From: Prevotella sp. UBA6429
GTDB taxonomy: Bacteria; Bacteroidota; Bacteroidia; Bacteroidales; Bacteroidaceae
Direction of reading: 5' to 3'
Assembly: GCA_002437285.1 (NCBI GenBank)
Contig: DJOV01000077.1
Coordinates: 1 to 31,584 of the forward strand
Length of the DNA: 31,584 nt
The translations under genes and the position numbers were made by a program. Under the pieces are notes generated by a model. The model saw nothing but the letters and a program-made list of their open reading frames with translations, was not told the DNA's origin and did not search any database. Shown here in pieces: positions 16,727-23,146 of this stretch. Numbering within the stretch: position 1 is the stretch's first letter; every line of letters starts with the position of its first letter.

Positions 16727-18421
16727 ATGAGACATACCTCTATGCGGTTTTTGTTACTTATACTGCTCTGCGGATGCTTTGCGCAGCAATTGTCGGCCAT
16801 CGAGTCTGACAAGCCACGGCGTGATGGCACTGACCCGCTGTACATACAGTTGTTTGGCGGCATCAACAAGTCGGCCAACGAAAATCTGCCGTGGACTGAA
16901 TTCTCGCGCTATCCATGGGCGGGCGGTGCGTTTGTCGCGTTAGGCAAGGAGACGTCGCCCCTGTGGGGATGGCGTGCCGCCGTCAGGTTCAATCGCAACA
17001 AGAGCCGCAACGTGCAGAAGTGTGAGGCGGGTGACACATGGGGATGGAACAGCCTCGGGCTTTTCGGTGATGTCACTTTCGACCTGACCGATGCCGTAGG
17101 CCGCAAGCCTTACGCCAACCGCGTCTTCAACCTCAAGGCTTTTGCCGGCATTGGAGCTGCCTATACGTTCGGCTTCGACAATGTGCCTTTGTCTTACACA
17201 GACAAATACTCGAGCGAGAGCCATCTGTTGCCTGCGGCTCGCGTCGGTTTGACGGCTACTTGGAACATCGCCGGCAACTGGCGGTTGGGAGCAGAACTGA
17301 GCCACACCCTGTCCGCTGACAACTTCAATGGCGTGAAGGCGGGTTTCCCAATGGACGGACGCACCAATCTCAGTGTCGGCCTGGCGTATCTGTTCGATAA
17401 AAAGAAAAGGCTGGAGAAGACAGCGGAGCCTATCGTCTATGACAACCGTCTGCGCATGATGCCTGCACTGCCCTTCATCATGCCGAAAGCAGAACAAGAG
17501 AAGCACCGCACCATCATGGGCAGGGCTTTTCTTGACTTCCCTGTGAATGAGACGGTCATCTACCCCAAGTACCGACGCAATCCGCAAGAGCTGCGGCGCA
17601 TATGCGCAACGATCGACAGTGCCCTGTTCGACAAGACCATGCAGGTGACGAGCATCTCGCTCCACGGCTATGCCTCGCCAGAGAGCCCGTACAGCAACAA
17701 CACGCGCCTTGCCAAGGGACGCACGGCAGCTCTGATGGGATTTATCAGCAGGAAATACAAAATACCTGCATCGCTGTTCCACAACCAATACACTCCTGAG
17801 GACTGGTACAACCTGCGCGGATTTGTTGCCACCGAGGGACGCCGCCGCGTGAAGGGCGACATCTGGTATGAGAACGCGTCTATTCTTGAGACCCCCGAGA
17901 CGCCCGACTGTGTGACGCGCAACCGCACGGAGTTGCTGCGCATCATCGACCTCAACATCGATGCCGACCAAAAGGAGGATATGCTGAAGAAGGTGGATGG
18001 CGGTGAGCCATATCGCTGGTTGCTGCAAAACGTCTACCCTGGACTGCGACATACTGATTACATCATCGAATACGTGGTGCGCAACTACCCCGTAAAAGTG
18101 GCGCGCCGACTGATATATACCCACCCCGAGGCGCTGAGCCTGAACGAGATGTATCGAGTGGCGCAGAGCTGCGAGGAGGGCTCGGACGACTGGCTTGACG
18201 CATTGACCATTGCCGCCAAGCAGTATCCCGATGACAAGACGGCCAATCTCAATGCTGCCTGCGCTTGTGTGAAGACACGACGGCTCACCGACGCCAAGCG
18301 TTTTCTTGCCAATGCCGGCGACTCTGAGCAGGCAAGGTATCTCTCGGACATCATAAAGGCTATGGAGGGACGTGCCAACTGGAAGATGGAGAATGGGAGA
18401 GTGGTGATCATCAACGACTAA
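16727..18421 (+). CDS. OmpA-like outer-membrane beta-barrel protein (DUF3575-type)
   Basis: A 564-residue secreted protein of the Bacteroidota OmpA-related group that often accompanies surface-appendage genes. The ATG at 16727 is preceded by AAAAGGA and gives a signal peptide (FLLLILLCGCFAQQLSA). An alternative Met lies at 16742. Residues about 30-220 are rich in alternating hydrophobic strands with aromatic ends (for example FAGIGAAYTFGF), consistent with an outer-membrane barrel. Residues about 255-370 form an OmpA-like segment with FLDFPVNETVIYP, the family hallmark LHGYASPES (GYASPE at 314-319) and NTRLAKGRTAALM. The rest (about 430-560) is helical and TPR-like (ALTIAAKQYPDDKTANLNAAC). 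It lies between wecB and a LruC-type lipoprotein in the capsule operon. I infer that it anchors or assembles that partner. Confidence 0.8.
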   Translation: MRHTSMRFLLLILLCGCFAQQLSAIESDKPRRDGTDPLYIQLFGGINKSANENLPWTEFSRYPWAGGAFVALGKETSPLWGWRAAVRFNRNKSRNVQKCEAGDTWGWNSLGLFGDVTFDLTDAVGRKPYANRVFNLKAFAGIGAAYTFGFDNVPLSYTDKYSSESHLLPAARVGLTATWNIAGNWRLGAELSHTLSADNFNGVKAGFPMDGRTNLSVGLAYLFDKKKRLEKTAEPIVYDNRLRMMPALPFIMPKAEQEKHRTIMGRAFLDFPVNETVIYPKYRRNPQELRRICATIDSALFDKTMQVTSISLHGYASPESPYSNNTRLAKGRTAALMGFISRKYKIPASLFHNQYTPEDWYNLRGFVATEGRRRVKGDIWYENASILETPETPDCVTRNRTELLRIIDLNIDADQKEDMLKKVDGGEPYRWLLQNVYPGLRHTDYIIEYVVRNYPVKVARRLIYTHPEALSLNEMYRVAQSCEEGSDDWLDALTIAAKQYPDDKTANLNAACACVKTRRLTDAKRFLANAGDSEQARYLSDIIKAMEGRANWKMENGRVVIIND

Positions 18422-18480
18422 GGAACTTATGTTTTCAAAAAGGAACTTATGTCTTCAAAAAGGAACTTATGTTTTCAAAT
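18421..18480 (+). repeat. Three tandem 20-bp units, each with a ribosome site and ATG
   Basis: Three head-to-tail copies of AGGAACTTATGTTTTCAAAA (second copy has C for T at one position, third ends in T). Each carries AAGGA and an ATG eight bases into the unit (18429, 18449, 18469). Because 20 is not a multiple of three, the three ATGs are in three different frames. The first opens a 20-codon frame ending TAA at 18489-18491. The second opens an 11-codon frame ending TGA at 18482-18484, and that stop overlaps an in-frame ATG (18481) of the downstream gene. The unit array fills the whole gap from the last base of the upstream stop codon. Confidence 0.92.
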
Positions 18481-20418
18481 ATGAGAATTAATAACATACA
18501 CACTGTCTTGCTCGTGGCGTCGCTTGCTGCCATGACATCGTGCTCCAACGAATCGCTGTCAGAATACGAGCGCACTAAGGAGCGGTTTCTTGACGACATC
18601 GACGGCAATATAGGCAACACGCAGACATGGAGGACTGCGGTGACAATCAAAGCTAACGTCACCGCCGACGCGCCCGTGAAGCTGTGGCTCATGTCGGACA
18701 ACGACAAGGGTACTCTTTACGACTACAAATATCTGACAACAAGTGCCAGCGTAAACCTGCTGGCACCGCAAGGGCAGGGCGAGAACATGTATATCGTGAG
18801 CGTCTGCAACCGCAACAAGAAAATACACAAAATCGAACTGACAGGAAAAGCCGTGCAGAATGTTGACGTCGACTGCAACGACGACGAGGCGGCGACGGAG
18901 AACAACGTGGCAAAAAGTATGCAGGCGGCAAAGACACCGCAAGTTGCAGCTGACGCACAAGCCACTGTCGGTGCACAAGCTGCGGCCGACGCATCGCTTT
19001 ACGGAAGCAGTGTTGCCGGAAATGGCAAGCTCTACCAGTTCACCACTGAGCAGAAGAATGAGGCCATCGATGTGCTGAGGTCCTACTACCGCGAGAAGGT
19101 GCCCGCCAAGTCGCTCAGTCTCAACTGCGACTACGAGTTGGAGTCGAAGGGTGATTTCCGCATCACGTGGTTTGCCGGCAACTGCATGTCTAACACGCCG
19201 CACACGCTGGGCTACTATTACCATTCGCCCGGCACCTACGACGACATCAAGTACGTGGATATATCCGAAACCGAAATCTATGACTACATCGATGGCTATG
19301 CCAAAGTGCAGTATAAGGTCAATGACAGGGCGGCACAAAAGTATGGCGTGGAGGCCAACCGCTGGTATGACGCCAACTTCGACATGCACGACACTTTCGA
19401 AAATCCCCACCCAAGCTTATGGACACGAGCTGGCGATGATGCTTACAACAGTCTCGATGTGTACAACCGTTACGGTAACGACATTTCGGCCCTGCGTGGC
19501 ATATCGTTCGTGCTTAAAGTGCCCGCGGGAATGCGCGTGGGATTCTACGACCGCATAGAGGACCAGGGCCAGCCCGAACAGTACGACCGCTTCATCAAGA
19601 TGGGCATCAAGCCCTACACCACACGCAACAACTTCAAGGCGATGAACTTCTCGTGCGAGGCGATGAACATGAACATGAACGGTGCCTATCGCAGTTGTGT
19701 GGTGACCACGAAGCACGCCCACTGGCTCGGAATGGAGAACGACTACACGGGTGGCGACCTCGACTGCAACGACGTGATATTCGAGGTGAGCGCCGATCTC
19801 GACATCTATACGCCAAGCGTTGTCGAGCCTGACCTCGAGCCGTTCGGTGAGTATGACGACCGCTTGCCGTGGACGCTCGCTTTCGAGGATGTCTACCGCA
19901 ACGCGGACTACGACTTCAACGATGCTGTCATCAAGCTGTCACCCGACTATGAGAAAGACTCGTGCGCAGTGACCGTGATGGCAGCCGGAACAACTGAGAA
20001 AATGTATCTGCACTACGATGGACCCGACGGAGACGTGTGCCTCGGCGAGATACACCAACTGCTGGGCGGTGGCAACGGCTGCATCAACACCACACGGCAA
20101 ACACCGCAAACCGACTTCGTGAACATTGGTAATGTCGCTTGGCCAAAGACTTACAACATGAAGGAAGACGCACGCCGATTCTACATCGAGGTGAAGCGCG
20201 GCACATGCACGGACTGCAGCGACATTCTCTCGCTGCCCGACACAGATGGACAACTGCCACAAGCCGTCCTCGTGGCTGGCGAATGGAAGTGGCCCTTGGA
20301 GGGTGTGGCCATATCAAAGGCTTACACGTCGTTTGCGCAATGGGCCAAGAACGGCAATGAGATCAACCACTGGAAATGGTATAAGAATGCGACCCCCAAC
20401 AGTGTCGTTGATTATTAG
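18469..20418 (+). CDS. LruC-domain surface lipoprotein
   Basis: A 649-residue predicted lipoprotein. The signal peptide (NNIHTVLLVASLAAMTSC) ends in a lipobox-like AMTSC with Cys25. The ATG at 18481 is an alternative start, overlapping the stop of a decoy frame. An N-terminal beta-rich segment (about 45-130) resembles fimbrillin-associated folds. An Ala-rich linker follows (about 150-180). The C-terminal half has the LruC/DUF4842 features: GGDLDCNDVIFEVSADL (residues 428-444) and the second acidic motif NADYDFNDAVIKLSP (around 479-493). Both carry D-x-D-x-N-D patterns suggestive of calcium binding. No enzymatic motif is visible. Its likely role is a surface structural or adhesive protein working with the OmpA-like protein encoded upstream. 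Family call is good; function is inference. Confidence 0.8.
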   Translation: MFSNMRINNIHTVLLVASLAAMTSCSNESLSEYERTKERFLDDIDGNIGNTQTWRTAVTIKANVTADAPVKLWLMSDNDKGTLYDYKYLTTSASVNLLAPQGQGENMYIVSVCNRNKKIHKIELTGKAVQNVDVDCNDDEAATENNVAKSMQAAKTPQVAADAQATVGAQAAADASLYGSSVAGNGKLYQFTTEQKNEAIDVLRSYYREKVPAKSLSLNCDYELESKGDFRITWFAGNCMSNTPHTLGYYYHSPGTYDDIKYVDISETEIYDYIDGYAKVQYKVNDRAAQKYGVEANRWYDANFDMHDTFENPHPSLWTRAGDDAYNSLDVYNRYGNDISALRGISFVLKVPAGMRVGFYDRIEDQGQPEQYDRFIKMGIKPYTTRNNFKAMNFSCEAMNMNMNGAYRSCVVTTKHAHWLGMENDYTGGDLDCNDVIFEVSADLDIYTPSVVEPDLEPFGEYDDRLPWTLAFEDVYRNADYDFNDAVIKLSPDYEKDSCAVTVMAAGTTEKMYLHYDGPDGDVCLGEIHQLLGGGNGCINTTRQTPQTDFVNIGNVAWPKTYNMKEDARRFYIEVKRGTCTDCSDILSLPDTDGQLPQAVLVAGEWKWPLEGVAISKAYTSFAQWAKNGNEINHWKWYKNATPNSVVDY

Positions 20419-20448
20419 CTCCTGTGTGCCGAAGGAGAGTGACGAATC

Positions 20449-21291
20449 TTGTCTGAAAACCAGCATATTTTGAAAATTCTGAAATTCAGTGGCGGGCTGG
20501 GAAACCAAATCTTTGAATATGCCGTCTATCAATATCTCAAAAACAAATATCCCAAACAGCATATTTACATATACTGCGATGGCGATGTATACAGCCAACA
20601 TAATGGATGCATTGAGGTGGACAAAGTCTTTGATGTCCGCTTGCCCAAGACCCCACTTTGGGTGAACTATGCCTGGAAGCTGTTCTCCATCTATTGCCGA
20701 TACGCCAACTACACACTTTGGGACGAAGACACAACGCCACCGATAAAGGACGAAGGCGATATGTTTATGGTGGCCTATCACCCCGACAACCGCTATGTCC
20801 CCAACAGCAATGATTGGCTCAAATTCAGGAATCCATGTTTGTCGGAACGCAACCGCCAGGTCTTAAGCAGCATCACCGGCTCCTACTCGGTGTTTGTGCA
20901 CGTGCGTCGTGGCGACTATCTTTTGCCCAAAAACATCAAAAGGTTTGGCAACATATGCACTGCGGACTACTATCGGGAAGCCATGAAAATCATGACCGGA
21001 CGTCATCCCGAGGCACGCTTCTTCATCTTTTCCGATGACATGGCGTGGACAAGAGCACACGTGGCTGAGCTGTTGCCCGACGCTACTTACGTCGACTGGA
21101 ACAAAGGGTCCCAAAGTTTCATCGACATGTATCTGATGACATGCTGCAAAGGTGGCGTTATAGCCAACAGCACATTCAGCTATTGGGGGGCACGACTTGG
21201 AGAGAAAAAAGACGTAGTGTATCCGAAGAAATGGCTCAACTCATCATGGGGAGCCCCCGACATTTTCGAGAGACACTGGATAGGGATATAA
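20449..21291 (+). CDS. GT11-family alpha-1,2-fucosyltransferase
   Basis: An inverting GT-B glycosyltransferase of 280 residues, expected to move fucose from GDP-fucose to a galactose-like acceptor. Family hallmarks are FSGGLGNQIFEYA (about 13-25), the donor-binding HVRRGDY (151-157), and NSTFSYWGARLG near 240. FFIFSDDMAWTR near 193 also matches. There is no suitable ATG. TTG at 20449 follows AAGGAGA (20431-20437), and another TTG at 20470 would give the short N-terminus usual in the family. It is the last gene of the operon, followed by a terminator. No GDP-fucose synthesis genes (gmd, fcl, fkp) are in the window. Confidence 0.88.
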   Translation: MSENQHILKILKFSGGLGNQIFEYAVYQYLKNKYPKQHIYIYCDGDVYSQHNGCIEVDKVFDVRLPKTPLWVNYAWKLFSIYCRYANYTLWDEDTTPPIKDEGDMFMVAYHPDNRYVPNSNDWLKFRNPCLSERNRQVLSSITGSYSVFVHVRRGDYLLPKNIKRFGNICTADYYREAMKIMTGRHPEARFFIFSDDMAWTRAHVAELLPDATYVDWNKGSQSFIDMYLMTCCKGGVIANSTFSYWGARLGEKKDVVYPKKWLNSSWGAPDIFERHWIGI

Positions 21292-21347
21292 ACCGGAGTT
21301 GATAGCCACGGTGCTGTGCCGCATGGCATCTCCGGCCGACAACGGAT

Positions 21348-21396
21348 GGTGGGCATTCCGTTTTCCAATAGAAGGAAATCGGAATGCCCACCTTTT
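21348..21396 (+). terminator. Strong intrinsic terminator of the capsule operon
   Basis: GGTGGGCATTCCG (21348-21360) pairs perfectly with CGGAATGCCCACC (21380-21392). The stem continues inward for five more pairs past one mismatch, with a loop of about seven bases, and is followed by TTTTA. It lies 57 bases after the fucosyltransferase stop. Confidence 0.9.
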
Positions 21397-21473
21397 ATGT
21401 CTTCGGATAGACGCGTGAGATCCTTCTCCGTTCATGGTTCATGGACGGTCATATTATGATTGTTGGCCTTTCT

Positions 21474-21514
21474 GGAATTTGGAGTGACGAGACCAGTGGC
21501 TTGAATGTAAACCG
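21474..21514 (+). repeat. Partial copy E2 of the dispersed repeat
   Basis: Forty of 41 bases match the outer end of E1 (31-71), in the same orientation, beginning GGAATTTGGAGTGACGAGAC and ending at AAACCG. The tandem units and the opposite end are absent. It lies between the capsule terminator and the stop codon of the minus-strand HAD gene. The rest of the gap (21397-21560) shows nothing else I can name. Confidence 0.9.
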
Positions 21515-21560
21515 GGATCTGTGCTGACAGTCTTGGTAAAGGCTGCCTCTGGCGAAAGGG

Positions 21561-22166
21561 TCAGAGAATGCCAGACAACTGAAGATCCCGGCGCAACTGC
21601 TCGGTTGTGGTGAACACCACGCCGTGCCATCCGGCGCGCTTGGCGCCCTCGATGTTCTCGGCCTTGTCGTCGATGAACAGGCACTCGTCCGCCTTCACGC
21701 CAAACCTCTCGCAGAAAGCGTCGTAGATGGCCTCGTCGGGTTTGAGCAAGTGCACCTGGTAGGAGATGAGGCTCCCTTCCAGTTCGGCAAACGGCTTGGG
21801 GAACTTGCGCATCACATCGAATACCTTTGTGGACCAGTTGGACAGTCCCAATAGCCGGTAGCCCTTGGCTTTCAGTTGTCTCATGAGCTCGGTGATGCCC
21901 GGCACCTCTGCCGTGAAGATGTCGGTGTATCGCCGATCGAACAGGTCGATGGTCTGTGCGGCCTCAGGCCATTGCCGTTTCCATTCCTCCATGTACTCGC
22001 TAAAGGTCTTGTCAGCCTTGTCGAGCCGTCCGTTGTTTTCTTCCGTGAGCACGTGAGCCATGAACTGGCGTGCTTGCTCGTCGCTGCCCAGCTGGCGGAC
22101 GAAGAATGTCAGGAAGTCGTACTGTACCAGCACACCTCCGAAGTCGAAAACGATATTCTTAATCAT
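21561..22166 (-). CDS. HAD-superfamily phosphatase (subclass IA)
   Basis: A 201-residue haloacid-dehalogenase-type hydrolase, probably a cytoplasmic sugar-phosphate or nucleotide phosphatase. Motif I is IVFDFGGVL (nucleophile Asp8), where the second Asp of the usual D-x-D is replaced by Gly, as is common in the YihX-like group. Motif II is LLGLSNWS (about 111). The motif III Lys is in LLKPDEAIYD and motif IV is CLFIDDKAENIEGA (about 165-178). An alpha-helical cap lies between motifs I and II. It overlaps the upstream licD gene by eight bases, so the two are almost certainly one transcript. Confidence 0.88.
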   Translation of the reverse strand: MIKNIVFDFGGVLVQYDFLTFFVRQLGSDEQARQFMAHVLTEENNGRLDKADKTFSEYMEEWKRQWPEAAQTIDLFDRRYTDIFTAEVPGITELMRQLKAKGYRLLGLSNWSTKVFDVMRKFPKPFAELEGSLISYQVHLLKPDEAIYDAFCERFGVKADECLFIDDKAENIEGAKRAGWHGVVFTTTEQLRRDLQLSGIL

Positions 22167-22992
22167 GGTCTTTCATCAGTGAGGCGGGCGCGTCCTTGTA
22201 GGGATGTGCCAAGTCGAGGTAATAGAAGTTGTGCTGAAACTCGGTGCCTGCCTTGGGCGGTGTCATGTAGTCGCCATACATCTTGGTGAGCAGGTAGTCG
22301 CTGTCAGCGGCGCCACGGAGCGTGATGCCCTCGAAGGAGTAGAGCTTTCCCTCGCCAAAGACCTCGCGTGGCACGATGCTCCGGAAGTCGTCGTCGAAGC
22401 AGAGCACATAGCGCGACTGGTCGTAGTCGTATCTGTGGAGCAGGTGGCTGATGCTTCTCTGCAAGCCCTCCACGGTGAAGAGGCGGCGGCAGAGCAGTGG
22501 CAGCCAACAGCTTGGGCCGTGGCCGTGGCGGTAAGGGTCGCGGTAGGTGAAGTAGAGCAACTTGCACAAGTGCTTGTAGTGGCGCACGTGAAGCCACTGG
22601 CGCAGGCGCCCGTCGGGCATGCCGTCGAGTGGGAACACGTCGACATAGACGCCACCGAGGTAGCGCAGGTGTGCGTGCTCGATGAGCGTGGTGCGCGCAT
22701 CTTGCATCTTGGCAAAGGGTTGCGGGTAGTGCTTGTCGTTCTCGGCGCACACCAGTTCGTAGCCCTCAGGCAGCCATTCCTGGCAGTGGGCGATGAGCTT
22801 GTCGTAGTCGCTGTGGGGCATGCACACGTCGGCATCGTCGTCCCAAGGGATGAAGCCCTTGTGGCGTACGGCTCCGAGCTGGGTGCCGGCGGCGATGAAG
22901 TAGCGGAGCTGGTGCTTCCGGCACGTCTCGTCGATGGCCTTCAGCGTGCCGAGCATCACCTGGTGCAAGTCGTGTAGATCGTAGTTCGTCAT
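22159..22992 (-). CDS. licD: LicD-family phosphotransferase
   Basis: A 277-residue member of the LicD (nucleotidyltransferase-fold) family. In other bacteria these enzymes attach phosphocholine or related phosphodiester groups to surface glycans. The core motif is complete: RYFIAAGTQLGAVRHKGFIPWDDDADVCM (acid cluster WDDDADV near residues 50-56). HAHLRYLGGVYVDVFPLDGMP follows near 106. The C-terminal half is basic and aromatic. No choline kinase or cytidylyltransferase lies nearby, so the transferred group is unknown. It starts from its own putative promoter and is divergent neither from nor part of the capsule operon, but it faces that operon's terminator. Confidence 0.87.
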   Translation of the reverse strand: MTNYDLHDLHQVMLGTLKAIDETCRKHQLRYFIAAGTQLGAVRHKGFIPWDDDADVCMPHSDYDKLIAHCQEWLPEGYELVCAENDKHYPQPFAKMQDARTTLIEHAHLRYLGGVYVDVFPLDGMPDGRLRQWLHVRHYKHLCKLLYFTYRDPYRHGHGPSCWLPLLCRRLFTVEGLQRSISHLLHRYDYDQSRYVLCFDDDFRSIVPREVFGEGKLYSFEGITLRGAADSDYLLTKMYGDYMTPPKAGTEFQHNFYYLDLAHPYKDAPASLMKDHD

Positions 22993-23017
22993 GTATGTGT
23001 ATGATCGGTTGTCTCCA

Positions 23018-23025
23018 CAAAGTTA
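23018..23025 (-). promoter_or_regulatory. Putative -7 box for the licD-HAD operon
   Basis: On the minus strand TAACTTTG matches TAnnTTTG, 25 bases before the licD ATG. The -33 position is a poor match. It sits just downstream of the GH31 terminator, as expected for an independent promoter. Confidence 0.55.
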
Positions 23026-23057
23026 CACTTTTTCCATCATATTTCATTCCTGTGACA

Positions 23058-23095
23058 AACAAAAAATCCCCATCGGCACACACCGATGGGGATTT
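23058..23095 (-). terminator. Intrinsic terminator after the GH31 gene
   Basis: AAATCCCCATCGG (23064-23076) pairs perfectly with CCGATGGGGATTT (23083-23095) around a six-base loop. Read on the minus strand the hairpin is followed by a T-rich run (TTTTTTGTTTG). It is 51 bases past the GH31 stop. Confidence 0.92.
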
Positions 23096-23146
23096 CCTTT
23101 ATGTGTGGCACGCTTGTTCCGCTCTTGCCGCCACCTTTTTCTTGTC

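Noticed and set aside
16909..18124. Minus-strand open frames opposite the OmpA-like gene
   Set aside because: Antisense to a gene with a signal peptide and the GYASPE hallmark; no supporting motif or ribosome site.
19666..19683. ATGAAC triple repeat in the LruC gene
   Set aside because: Three copies of a six-base unit encoding MNMNMN; the frame would be kept by any change and it is too short to suggest regulation.
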